NCBI GenBank assembly: GCA_023634235.1
Contig: JAMKCF010000013.1
Location: forward strand, 9,337,827-9,401,826
DNA from: Pisaster brevispinus
Lineage: Eukaryota > Echinodermata > Asteroidea > Forcipulatida > Asteriidae
Reading direction: 5' to 3'
DNA: 64,000 nucleotides
Part shown: positions 1 through 8,607 of the stretch, piece after piece
Layout: each line of letters begins with the position of its first letter
How positions within the stretch are numbered: the first letter of the stretch is position 1
Program-made: the position numbers and the translations under genes
Notes under the pieces: model-generated
What the model was told of the DNA's origin: nothing
Seen by the model: only the letters and a program-made list of their open reading frames with translations
Database searches by the model: none

Positions 1-916
1 TTTCCTGCAAATATCTTTAGATTATAGTTCCCTTTATGATATGATCTCGTGCGCACGAGATATAATTTCAGTTAAACAATAGTGTTGCAGTTATCGTACT
101 CGGTCTATAGTCCTCGTTATCGAGTACTACTCGATAACGTTTTGATGGTACTGGTACTTAGCAAAACACTCAAACTCGAAATCCATACTCATTACTTACT
201 CGGATGAAAAATAATCTGTACTCGAAGTCGACTGAAAATGTACTCGATACTCAAATTTCCATTAGGCCTACTCCTCATAATTGTCAGTAGGCCTACTTAT
301 AAAAATACCATTTGTATGATGTATTCATATTTATAATGTACTTACATTACCAAACACAAATTGTCGTCTAGAAAATAGTCAACAAACAACAAATACTGTT
401 TTTTATATCACATTTTGTATTATTATTTTTTTTGTTAAATGATTTTTTATACGGAGCAAAATGTGAACATTACCCCCAACATACATTAACGAGGTCAATG
501 AACGGAATGAAGATTAAAATCAGACTGATGGCCGCAAAAGAAGAACTCTGATAGGCTAGTCAAATGGTTCACTGCAACTCAGAGTTGTGTAACAGAAAAC
601 AAAGATATTTATGGTATCCAGGAAAAATCCAGGAAACACTGATTTATGAATGAAGAAGGTGCACACGGCATTTAAAGGACCGACTCCTTCAATGTTGCCA
701 ACAGCAGAGACTGTAATGTAAACCCCAAAAAATCCCGTACCCGTACTGGGAGATCCAAGTATGGTATTCGGCTGTTTGACTTGATACTTGTACTTGTACT
801 CGATGGCCCAAAGCTCTCCCTCGTTTGTTGGAATCCAGTCAAGATGTGTGTTTATGCCTCCTTTGTTCTTGTGTTGTTACTGCTCCCTTACTATCGATGG
901 TTTTTATTTGGTGGTT
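1..916. other. Left flank without a gene; TACTCG-rich decayed repeat
   Basis: No supportable coding region. Positions about 98-252 and 738-806 are rich in TACTCG and TACTTG words. The segment at 780-806 resembles, in reverse orientation, the CAAGTAC-rich repeat at 59818-60052, so both are probably remains of one repeat family. The rest is AT-rich unique-looking sequence. Confidence 0.5.
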
Positions 917-944
917 GCGCCGCCGCCGCCGCCGTCGACGTCGA

Positions 945-986
<42 letters not shown>

Positions 987-1090
987 TGGTTGCTGCTGCT
1001 GCTGCTGTTGCTGCTGTTGTTGTTGTTGTTGTTGTTTTGCTTTGTTGTTTTGCTTTGTTGTTTTGCTTTGTTGTTTTGCTTTGTTGTTTA
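917..1090. repeat. Compound trinucleotide microsatellite
   Basis: A GCC run passes into GTC/GTCGAC, then a long pure GTC run, then TGC/TTG, then four copies of a 13-bp TTTTGCTTTGTTG-like unit. Each block differs from the next by few substitutions, as expected for a microsatellite that expanded repeatedly while mutating. Open frames across it are low-complexity artefacts. Confidence 0.9.
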
Positions 1091-1733
1091 GCTGAGGATT
1101 ATTTTGTTACCTTTCATCTTTGTCTTGCTTTATTTATTTTAATCTTTTCCTAAAACTGTCTAGAGTTCATCATGCCACAACGAATCTGTAATCGATAACC
1201 CAAGAAATGTTTCGTGTACGCCGGGCCTTGGATTTACCCCGTTCCAGTACAATCTACTCTATGCGGCTTACAGTATAAGGTACTTAAAGATGTGTATATG
1301 TGTATTTGTTGATTTTGTTCCTTTGTACACTTTAGAGGCAAAGACATGAGTCTGGTAACCAGACATGTGATATATAGTGAGATTGTTCACATAGGGTAGG
1401 ACCTTTGTTTATAGTTGAGGACCCGACTGCTAACGACTCAACAATAAGGACAATGAGCCACAATGGAAAAAAAAAATTATTTACAACTTGCGTGATTGTA
1501 GTAATAAATGAGTACAATCATTTGATAGTAGTCCAACCACTTGTTGTGCGGGCGATTCGAATCTTACTAGGAAAATCCACATAACATTATTTCAGACAGT
1601 GAGTAAAACTCCATAGTTTGTGTTTGTAAGTAAATCATGTCTAAAGTGTGTACAGTGTATAACCTTACTTGCTTCATGCTGTTGTCGAAAGTATTTTATC
1701 TGGTTAAGCCTTTCCTGCAATATTTGTTAATCA
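1091..1733. other. Noncoding, nothing recognised
   Basis: AT-rich sequence with no ORF, repeat or RNA gene that I can support. Confidence 0.4.
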
Positions 1734-1741
1734 TTGTAATG

Positions 1742-2089
1742 CAGCGGCATAGCAAAGGCGGGGGCACGTGGCCCCTCAAATTTCCAGTGCCCCCCCCCAC
1801 GAAAAAATAGCGATAGTGCTCGCAAAAACAAAAAGAAAACGAAAATGGGAAAAAAAGTGGAAAATGCGTGTTTGTATAATCTAATGTAGTGAACGATCGC
1901 AATCGAGATCACTATCGCGGCCAAGAACATAATGTGATGGTGGCCTCTTTCATCAGAGTCCCCCTTCCAAAATAAGATCATGACCCCGCCATTGGCAAAC
2001 CCATTCCCCTGCCCCCCCCCCACACACACACTTAAAAGCAATGCCCCCTACTCCCCCCCCCACACCTAAAAAGTCCTGCCTACGCTGTG
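1742..2089. mobile_element. hAT-type MITE with 8-bp target duplication
   Basis: The 348-bp segment starts CAGCGGCATAGC and ends with the complement of CACAGCGTAGGC. It is flanked by TTGTAATG on both sides (1734-1741 and 2090-2097). An 8-bp duplication and CAG-type ends fit hAT elements. It has no transposase, and its interior carries C-runs and a short CA repeat. Confidence 0.75.
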
Positions 2090-2097
2090 TTGTAATG

Positions 2098-2373
2098 TTC
2101 GAAATTCAGACCTAGGCCTATATCTTGCACTGAATTGACATATAAACAAAGTTTTGGGTACGGCGACAAGAACCATGACGCCGATTGACGCGATAGCACT
2201 ATAGTATTTCTATAATTCTACGGTGGCTCATAATTGCCAATTCGTAGATAACCCTTTTCACAGCGTTGCGTTACATTGCTGCAGTCTTGCAATAACGCCA
2301 TACTAGCGTTGATGTACCGTTGCGTCATATCGCCGTATTTTCTTGCGTCATATCGCAATATTTTTCGCAATAA
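2098..2373. other. Noncoding left flank of the retrotransposon
   Basis: No gene. The words GCGTCATATCGC and CGCAATA recur near 2310-2370. The TAA at 2371-2373 is the base triplet shared by all three Ngaro junctions, so this segment probably joined position 9291 onward before insertion. Confidence 0.5.
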
Positions 2374-2375
2374 GA

Positions 2376-2403
2376 GATTGTATCAAATTAATTTGATACA
2401 ATC
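2376..2403. promoter_or_regulatory. 28-bp perfect palindrome at the element terminus
   Basis: GATTGTATCAAATT is followed directly by its own reverse complement, with no loop, starting 2 bp inside the element end. It recurs at the B1/A2 junction (8149-8176). Its place beside the TAA core makes it a candidate recombinase binding site; that role is inference. Confidence 0.6.
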
Positions 2404-2592
2404 CTTTATACTTGGCAAGGTACAATTTTGGTGCACTTAATCAAGTTCAATGTTCTTTTCTTCTGAACTCTATGCAACATATTATATTACACATTCATTT
2501 TGCCCATCTCACCAATGTTATGTGTACATAACAACTTTATGCAAATCAAGGTTTCAGTCAAGGTTTCAGGCACTAATTATTCATAACTCTGG

Positions 2593-2714
2593 CCAATCAC
2601 AGTTGGTTTGGTTGACCAATCAGCAGCTAGGTGTTTTGGCAAAGTTTTGTTGGTGTGTGAGGCCAATCATTAGCAGTGTTTCATACCAATGGAAAAAATA
2701 GTTAGTCAACCAAT
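2593..2714 (+). promoter_or_regulatory. Cluster of five CCAAT boxes (putative Ngaro promoter)
   Basis: CCAAT occurs at 2593, 2616, 2663, 2686 and 2710 in one orientation, and an ATGCAAAT octamer lies at 2539-2546. CCAAT boxes are bound by NF-Y and ATGCAAAT by POU proteins in animals. The cluster lies upstream of the gag start at 2885, so a promoter role is plausible but inferred. Confidence 0.5.
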
Positions 2715-2884
2715 CAGGGGAAGCAACATTGAACTTGGCATGGCTTTAGAGCACATGTGTCACTCTGTCACAGTTTTCTATGCAAGCTGGTTAAAATTGT
2801 TTTGTGCTCCTACGTTTTCCAAAATGTTTTGAAGCAATTTTTGCTTTGGTGTCACCGGTTTTCCTTGATTGTGCAAGACCCATC

Positions 2885-4306
2885 ATGCCTCGTCGGCAAC
2901 AGAGTAAAGAAAAATCGGCTCCTCAGCCCAGAATAGCAGCACAAAGACGTCCAAGACGTTCTTCTAGACCTTCAACTGCGATGTTGAACCTGGCTCAAGC
3001 AGGGGCTTCTGCTGGTATAACGCCTCCATTGATCAGCAGTGACAGGTCCAGTTTGGCGAGGATCACGACTGCAGCTTCAGCTCAGGTCATCCCAAGTAGT
3101 ACTAGTACTTTTAGTAGCTCTAACATCAGTGGTTTTTCTGCGGGAACCGAGAGTGTGCCACATCCAACGATGCCTACACCGGGGATGCCTCCGGGAACCG
3201 AGAGTGTGCCAAACCCAACGATGCCTACAGTGGGGATGCCTCCGGGAACCGGGAGTGTGCCACAACCAACGATGCCCATAGCGGGGATGCCACCAGTGAT
3301 AATGCCTGCTGGAACCGGGAGTCCTCTTGCACAGTCAGTGGTTCAGCCGGGGAGCTCCGCTGTCATGCAGCCTGCAGCGCCTGCACAAGTTTGGATGATG
3401 TCTTCGCCTGTGGTGTCTGGTAGCGCTAGTAGTGGTATGATTAATTCTGTTAGTAACAGTAATAGTATCAATAGTACTGGTGCCAGTGGTCAGGGTAATT
3501 TGTTGTTACATAGTGCAGGGAGTATGGCTGGGATAGGGGACGGTTTAAGTGTACCGGTAAATTCATTCAATCCTCAACCTTTGCCAACATCCAATATTCC
3601 TGCATTGGGGTTTTTTCTCCCCATTTCTGTAAAAGAAAAGATTTGGCAGGGTTGCTATGTTGATTTTTCTCTGCTTTATCAAGAGAATGCGTCCACTGTT
3701 GCTGCGATGTCGGACAAAAGTTCCGATTTGGAATTTAAGCTGGTCGGGGATAGGATGGTCCTCAAACAAGCATCTAAAATTCGTAGGAAGATAGATTCAC
3801 TTGACAAATGGCAGTCCGCATTTCACACATTTATGTCAGTGTTTCTAATGAAACATCAGCACCGCTGGGCCGAACTGCTAAAATATGCAGAGACCATCCG
3901 TACTGCATCTTTTCAGTTTCCGGGATGGGGTTGGAAAGCATATGACGAGCAGTTCCGCTTGCGTCAGGAAGCTAACCCATCACGTTCTTGGGGTGTTGTT
4001 GATCCTGAGTTGTGGCTTACTGTTGCTGCGGCTGCGGTAACCCATTCCTCCTTTGCCACTCGTGCAGCCCAGCCCCAGGGGCCCCAAGGCGCAAAGCAAG
4101 GTCACTGCTTTGCATTTAACAGTTTCAAAGGTTGCCACTTTAAGTCATGTCGCTTTCAGCACAGGTGCGACAAATGCTTGCGTGAGGGCCATGGGGCACA
4201 TATTTGCCGTGGTAACACTCAACGTTTTGACAACAAAAACATGTCCCGCCAAGTAGCTGCTGGGGCAAAGGCAGTTAAGGATGTGAAGACACCATCCATG
4301 AAATAG
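2885..4306 (+). CDS. Ngaro Gag-like protein
   Basis: Structural protein of the retrotransposon, expected to package its RNA. I chose the start at 2885 (MPRRQQSKEK) because a basic N-terminus follows; an in-frame ATG lies upstream at 2804. In the 500-residue numbering from 2804, residues about 110-165 hold three 17-residue tandem repeats (GTESVP..PTMPT.GMPP type, a 51-bp DNA unit). Ser/Gly/Pro-rich linkers come next, then a helical region from about 265 to 400. A Cys/His cluster lies near 435-468, with the order C, C, C, H followed by CxxC, H, C, as expected for an RNA-binding zinc knuckle. The frame ends in TAG at 4304-4306 and continues open into pol, so Gag may also be made as a Gag-Pol readthrough product. 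Confidence 0.85.
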   Translation: MPRRQQSKEKSAPQPRIAAQRRPRRSSRPSTAMLNLAQAGASAGITPPLISSDRSSLARITTAASAQVIPSSTSTFSSSNISGFSAGTESVPHPTMPTPGMPPGTESVPNPTMPTVGMPPGTGSVPQPTMPIAGMPPVIMPAGTGSPLAQSVVQPGSSAVMQPAAPAQVWMMSSPVVSGSASSGMINSVSNSNSINSTGASGQGNLLLHSAGSMAGIGDGLSVPVNSFNPQPLPTSNIPALGFFLPISVKEKIWQGCYVDFSLLYQENASTVAAMSDKSSDLEFKLVGDRMVLKQASKIRRKIDSLDKWQSAFHTFMSVFLMKHQHRWAELLKYAETIRTASFQFPGWGWKAYDEQFRLRQEANPSRSWGVVDPELWLTVAAAAVTHSSFATRAAQPQGPQGAKQGHCFAFNSFKGCHFKSCRFQHRCDKCLREGHGAHICRGNTQRFDNKNMSRQVAAGAKAVKDVKTPSMK

Positions 4307-4312
4307 CAATTT
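4304..4312 (+). promoter_or_regulatory. In-frame UAG between gag and pol, candidate readthrough site
   Basis: The context is AAA TAG CAA TTT. Gag (2885-4306) and pol (first ATG at 4340) are in the same frame, and the 11 codons between the TAG and that ATG are open. UAG followed by CAA resembles the known UAG-CAR-YYA leaky stop context but lacks the final A. Readthrough is inferred; reinitiation at 4340 is the alternative. Confidence 0.55.
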
Positions 4313-5890
4313 GCGCCCCCTACCCCAATCAAAGTCGATATGTTGGTGGCAATGCTTAAAGAGTATCCTAATGCTTCTGCGGCAGGTTCACTTCAACATG
4401 GGTTTACTTTTGGGTTTTCACTTGGCTTTAATGGCCCTCGCATTAGCCGGTTTTCTGATTGTCTGAAATCAGCCAAAGCACTTCCACATATTGTGATGGA
4501 CAAAATTTCTAAAGAAAGAAGTTTGGGTAGAATTGAGGGCCCTTTTGACACACCCCCATTTGCTAACCTCCAATGTTCACCTATTGGGCTGGTGCCTAAA
4601 CATGAACCTAATTCATATCGTATGATACACCACCTTTCATTCCCTGCTGGAGAATCTGTTAACGATTTCATTAATCGGGATGAATGTGTTGTGCATTATG
4701 CCTCTTTTGATGAGGCAGTTAACATTGTGCGTAACATGGGACGTGGTGCATGGTTGGCAAAGTCTGATATAAAGTCAGCTTTCAGGCTCCTCCCTGTTGC
4801 TCCGTCTGACTATGAACTACTGGGGTTTACCTTTCAAGGAAAGTATTACTATGACAAATGTTTGCCAATGGGCTGTTCAATTTCCTGTGCACTATTTGAA
4901 AAGTTCAGTACGTTTCTGGAATTCCAAATTCGGAAAGTTACAGATTCTTCCGCCATTACCCACTATTTGGATGATTTTTTCTTTGCTCATGGATCACATA
5001 AGGGTTGTAAAGTCATCATGGAGGGGTTTTCCAAAATGTGTGAATCACTAGGTGTTCCCCTTGCCATAGAGAAAACTGTTGGCCCGCAACAAGCATTGAC
5101 TTATCTAGGCTTGGAAATAGACTCACAAATGATGCAGGTGCGTGTGCCTCTTGATAAAGTCATTGCACTAAAAAATACGCTCCACAGGGTACTTGCTAAG
5201 CACAAAGTTACACTAGTAGAAGTTCAATCGATAGTGGGCACTCTGAATTTTGTATGCCGGGCGGTGGCGCCGGGGAGGGCATTTCTTAGGCGCTTAATAT
5301 CGCTGACACATGGTTTGACCAAATCATATCATAAGGTGCGTCTTTCCAATGGTGCAAAGCAGGATTTATCTATGTGGTTGGAATTTTTATCCCATTTCAA
5401 TGGGGTTTCTGCTTTTTCTAACAGTGGTTGGGAATCTAATCATACCCTTGACCTTTATACGGACTCAGCAGCGACCATTGGTTTCGGGGCATATTTTCGA
5501 GGGCAGTGGGTCCAGGGTAGATGGCAGACCTCAGTTCTTTCAAACCCACCTTCAATCGCCTTGTTGGAATTTTATCCTGTTGTAGTTGCAGTTAAATGCT
5601 GGGCCGAACAATTAGTCAATAGGAAGGTTTTGTTTCATTCAGATAATATGGCAGTTGTGCATATTATTAATGGTCAAACGTCACAATGCCCCAAAATCAT
5701 GCAACTGCTTAGAATCTTTGTGCTCACATGTCTCAGATTTAATATTTCATTTAAGGCTGTTCATGTACCAGGTGTGCTTAATAACATTGCTGACTCTTTG
5801 TCACGTTTCCAGGTAGAACGTTTTCATGCAGCAGCACCACAGGCGGTATGTCACATGACCCCATTACCACTTCTTCCCCAAGTTTGGTAG
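4307..5890 (+). CDS. Ngaro reverse transcriptase-RNase H
   Basis: Copies element RNA into DNA and removes the template RNA. The frame is open from the codon after the gag UAG; the first ATG is at 4340, giving 516 residues. In that numbering the RT palm includes KSDIKSAF (catalytic Asp143) and YLDD at 209-212. RNase H has Asp375 (YTDSA), Glu410 (LLEFYP), Asp435 (HSDN) and Asp485 (NIADSLSR), the full D-E-D-D set. There is no protease or DDE integrase, which is normal for the DIRS order. The end overlaps the recombinase ORF in a different frame. No stop or frameshift interrupts the frame, so the enzyme looks functional. Confidence 0.95.
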   Translation, partial: QFAPPTPIKVDMLVAMLKEYPNASAAGSLQHGFTFGFSLGFNGPRISRFSDCLKSAKALPHIVMDKISKERSLGRIEGPFDTPPFANLQCSPIGLVPKHEPNSYRMIHHLSFPAGESVNDFINRDECVVHYASFDEAVNIVRNMGRGAWLAKSDIKSAFRLLPVAPSDYELLGFTFQGKYYYDKCLPMGCSISCALFEKFSTFLEFQIRKVTDSSAITHYLDDFFFAHGSHKGCKVIMEGFSKMCESLGVPLAIEKTVGPQQALTYLGLEIDSQMMQVRVPLDKVIALKNTLHRVLAKHKVTLVEVQSIVGTLNFVCRAVAPGRAFLRRLISLTHGLTKSYHKVRLSNGAKQDLSMWLEFLSHFNGVSAFSNSGWESNHTLDLYTDSAATIGFGAYFRGQWVQGRWQTSVLSNPPSIALLEFYPVVVAVKCWAEQLVNRKVLFHSDNMAVVHIINGQTSQCPKIMQLLRIFVLTCLRFNISFKAVHVPGVLNNIADSLSRFQVERFHAAAPQAVCHMTPLPLLPQVW

Positions 5891-6804
5891 GATCAGAGAT
5901 GAATCGCTTACTAGCTATGGCTTGGTCGACAAACACTTTGAAAACGTATGCCACTGGTTGGCAAGCTTTTTCCCAGTTTTTACAGCATGGTGGGCATGCC
6001 CTTACTTTTCCTGTTACAGTACATGTGGTTCGGGAGTTTGTGGCTTGGCTGTCACTGCGCCGATTAACCTCGGCAACAATATCGACATATGTCGCCGGGG
6101 TTAGTCATTTTCACAAAATTAATGGTTTTCAGGATCCAACTAAAGATTTTATAATAACGAAACTGCTTGAGGGCACACGTCGTGCTGCTCCCAAGAATGA
6201 CACACGGTTACCAATTTCTCTTCCAATTTTGCAGGATATTCTGGGTGCCCTGCCTCTAGTCTGTACAACACAGTATGAGGTTACCATGTTCAGAGCCGCT
6301 TTCCTCTGCGCTTTCTTTGGTTTTATGAGGGTGGGAGAATTCACTGCTAATTCCAAGCTTACAATACAGCCATCTGCTCTTCGGGTTGGGGAAGTGCGTT
6401 TTTGTCATTCACAGCAGCATGGTCATTCTGTAGAAATAAGTTCCCAATGTAGTAAATCGAATCAATTGGGGCCCCCCCAAATCATTCGCCTAGCACAAGC
6501 TCAAAATCTTGCGTTTTGTCCAGTCGCAGCACTGCACAAATTTCTCACTGTACGCCCAAAATGCCAAGGTATTCTTTTTTGTCACTTTGATGGGGGTCCC
6601 CTCACTAGGTTTCAGTTTGGTTCAGTGTTACAGAAGGCAATAGGCTGTTTAGGGATGGAGGGACTTAATTTCAAATCACACTCACTTCGGATTGGTGCTG
6701 CTACAACTGCATTTGAGTTAGGAATCCCCATATCCGATATTCAGAACCTGGGCCGTTGGCGGTCAGAGGCAGTGGTGCGCTATATTCGTCCACATCGCCT
6801 ATAG
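5848..6804 (+). CDS. Ngaro tyrosine recombinase (integrase)
   Basis: Inserts the circular DNA intermediate by site-specific-type recombination instead of DDE integration, which explains the missing target duplication. The 318-residue protein has an N-terminal SAM-like core-binding region (about residues 15-110) and a catalytic domain with Arg161 (GFMRVGEF), His278 and Arg281 (HSLR), Trp304 (GRWRS) and nucleophile Tyr312 (RYIRP). These are the expected R, HxxR, H/W and Y positions. The ATG at 5848 lies inside the end of pol in the -1 frame, and the frame is open from 5794. I see no convincing slippery heptamer, so translation may use reinitiation, splicing or an unrecognised shift. Confidence 0.95.
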   Translation: MSHDPITTSSPSLVGSEMNRLLAMAWSTNTLKTYATGWQAFSQFLQHGGHALTFPVTVHVVREFVAWLSLRRLTSATISTYVAGVSHFHKINGFQDPTKDFIITKLLEGTRRAAPKNDTRLPISLPILQDILGALPLVCTTQYEVTMFRAAFLCAFFGFMRVGEFTANSKLTIQPSALRVGEVRFCHSQQHGHSVEISSQCSKSNQLGPPQIIRLAQAQNLAFCPVAALHKFLTVRPKCQGILFCHFDGGPLTRFQFGSVLQKAIGCLGMEGLNFKSHSLRIGAATTAFELGIPISDIQNLGRWRSEAVVRYIRPHRL

Positions 6805-6871
6805 TAACCTAAAGTGGCTGTGCTTAATTACTACTCATGGCTCATGTTTTCTTGTGATGTTATTTCTATAA

Positions 6872-7399
6872 CTAGGTACCCCTACCGTGTGGATAGTTGG
6901 GGACTCCATTGTTCGGCGAGCCAAACAGCCGCTTAATGTTCCAGCCCGGATACTTTGGAAGGGCAAGGGTGGGGCGGGGCTAATACACATTCCGGACCTT
7001 TTAAGTTCCATGAGGTCGCGCCCTCCGGATATTTTGATTATTCATATTGGCACCAATGATCTTGTGAGCACTGACATGTTTCAGATTAGACAGCGTATTG
7101 CGTATTTCTTGCAATATTGTAAGCAGATTTATCCAAACACTATTTTAGTGTGGTCTGCAATTTTGCCACGTCTATTCTACTTTGGGGCAAGGCAGCAAGG
7201 CGCAGTAGAACATATCAGACGCTCCATCAATCGGTGGGCGCGGTCTTGCTGCAGGCAAACTGAGGCAATCTTTCTCCCTCACAATGGTTTTCAGTGGCAA
7301 AATCATGCTCTGTTTTTATATGATGGGGTTCACCTTAGTGTTGAGGGTACTAACCTGCTGCTATCGGACTTTGTGGCTTGTATTGCTTCATACGTTTAG
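6872..7399 (+). CDS. Ngaro SGNH/GDSL-type hydrolase
   Basis: A fourth ORF resembling SGNH esterases, a fold that hydrolyses esters or acyl groups; its role in the element is unknown. Numbered from the GTG at 6887 (170 codons), it shows GDS with Ser7, GTND with Asn57, and DGVH with Asp146 and His149, matching the family's catalytic blocks. A hydrolase ORF is known from some Ngaro elements. No ATG precedes the GDS motif: the frame opens at 6872 after a TAA. A pyrimidine-rich stretch ending in AG at 6874-6875 could be a splice acceptor, but joining it to the GT at 6804-6805 would make a stop, so the real donor, if any, is elsewhere. The ORF is intact, which suggests selection within the element. 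Confidence 0.82.
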   Translation, partial: LGTPTVWIVGDSIVRRAKQPLNVPARILWKGKGGAGLIHIPDLLSSMRSRPPDILIIHIGTNDLVSTDMFQIRQRIAYFLQYCKQIYPNTILVWSAILPRLFYFGARQQGAVEHIRRSINRWARSCCRQTEAIFLPHNGFQWQNHALFLYDGVHLSVEGTNLLLSDFVACIASYV

Positions 7400-7463
7400 T
7401 GATTAGAACTTTGCAATTTGGGTTGCTTCTGTTGTTCCTGTTGGGGCGTGCTGCGCACGTGTG

Positions 7464-8146
7464 GCGTTTTTACAGGATGTCAAGGAAACCAACCCAAAAT
7501 ATACACACAATAACCTTTAGAAGTATTTTTGATTATTGTTGCTTAATTGTCTTTGGGTTATAATACAACATAATTGTCATTTGTAAGGGGTCAACCACTC
7601 CCCCCCTTTATGTACCTATTGGGGGTTCTTGTGCTGTATTTCCATAGCACAACTCCGGTTGACCTCAACATATATAATTTGTATGTATTGCTAACAGTCT
7701 CAAACATTCCCTTTAAGCAACATGTAGTCAGGGTTGGATTGGGGGCCAGTTTAAAGAGAGGTACATGTATATAGGTTGGACCTGGGAGTCCATTGATTTA
7801 GGACCTGGGCGTCCATTGATGGTATAATTTTGGACCTGGGAGTCCATTGGTAGTTTCGGACCTGGGAGTCCATTGAAGATACAAATTTGGACCTGGGAGT
7901 CCATGGACCTGGGAGTCCTTTGGACCTGGGAGTCCTTTGGACCTGGGAGTCCAATTCTGTGGAACGTTTTTAGGACCTGGGCGTCCATTGGTGTTTAAAA
8001 TTAAAATGTTTGACAGTTTTATGTGAGGTTTTAATTATGCCAGCTTGCCAAAAAATATCGGTATCTGGCGAAACATGTTAATAAAAACTGTGGCGAAAAC
8101 ACAATTTGAAGGTGTCTATTGTCCTTCCCTCCGAGTCCTAGTGTAA
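7464..8146 (+). repeat. Ngaro split repeat B1
   Basis: A 683-bp segment repeated at 8608-9290 with no difference that I can see. It follows the hydrolase ORF, is likely 3' untranslated region, and ends at the TAA that joins A2. Open frames inside it on either strand come from the hairpin array and are not genes. Confidence 0.92.
7778..7986 (+). repeat. Nine-unit GGACCTGGGAGTCC hairpin array
   Basis: GGACCTGGG(A/C)GTCC occurs nine times with 4- to 22-base spacers, often followed by ATTG. Each unit has GGAC facing GTCC, so each can form a small hairpin, and seven of the nine carry the A variant. The same array recurs in B2 (8922-9130). In RNA it would be a run of short stem-loops near the 3' end. 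Confidence 0.8.
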
Positions 8147-8570
8147 GAGATTGTATCAAATTAATTTGATACAATCCTTTATACTTGGCAAGGTACAATT
8201 TTGGTGCACTTAATCAAGTTCAATGTTCTTTTCTTCTGAACTCTATGCAACATATTATATTACACATTCATTTTGCCCATCTCACCAATGTTATGTGTAC
8301 ATAACAACTTTATGCAAATCAAGGTTTCAGTCAAGGTTTCAGGCACTAATTATTCATAACTCTGGCCAATCACAGTTGGTTTGGTTGACCAATCAGCAGC
8401 TAGGTGTTTTGGCAAAGTTTTGTTGGTGTGTGAGGCCAATCATTAGCAGTGTTTCATACCAATGGAAAAAATAGTTAGTCAACCAATCAGGGGAAGCAAC
8501 ATTGAACTTGGCATGGCTTTAGAGCACATGTGTCACTCTGTCACAGTTTTCTATGCAAGCTGGTTAAAAT
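8147..8570 (+). repeat. Ngaro split repeat A2
   Basis: Second copy of A, directly joined to B1, with the same CCAAT cluster, octamer and 28-bp palindrome (8149-8176). Confidence 0.92.
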
Positions 8571-8607
8571 CCCACCTCCACCCCTACATCCGCCTTGGTT
8601 TACTGGA

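Larger units (their letters stand above)
2374..2797 (+). repeat. Ngaro split repeat A1
   Basis: This 424-bp segment recurs without visible change at 8147-8570. It should hold the promoter and 5' untranslated region of the element. The 83-residue open frame inside it is present in both copies but looks like noncoding sequence. Confidence 0.92.

Noticed and set aside
781..1153. Three overlapping long open frames
   Set aside because: They translate the GCC/GTC/TTG microsatellite into runs of Val, Arg, Ser or Cys; no domain or splice signals.
2450..2701. 83-residue frame repeated at 8223-8474
   Set aside because: It lies in the A repeat, probably the promoter and leader; it is repeated only because the DNA is repeated.
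6803..6876. Intron joining recombinase to hydrolase
   Set aside because: Splicing GT at 6804 to AG at 6875 creates an in-frame TAG at the junction.
7778..7986. CRISPR-like array of repeats and spacers
   Set aside because: Eukaryotic context, 14-bp repeats, spacers too short and irregular, and no cas genes; it is a retrotransposon 3' array.
7728..7988. Minus-strand frames with MDSQVQ/PRS repeats
   Set aside because: Products of the hairpin array in B; the same frames recur at 8872-9132.
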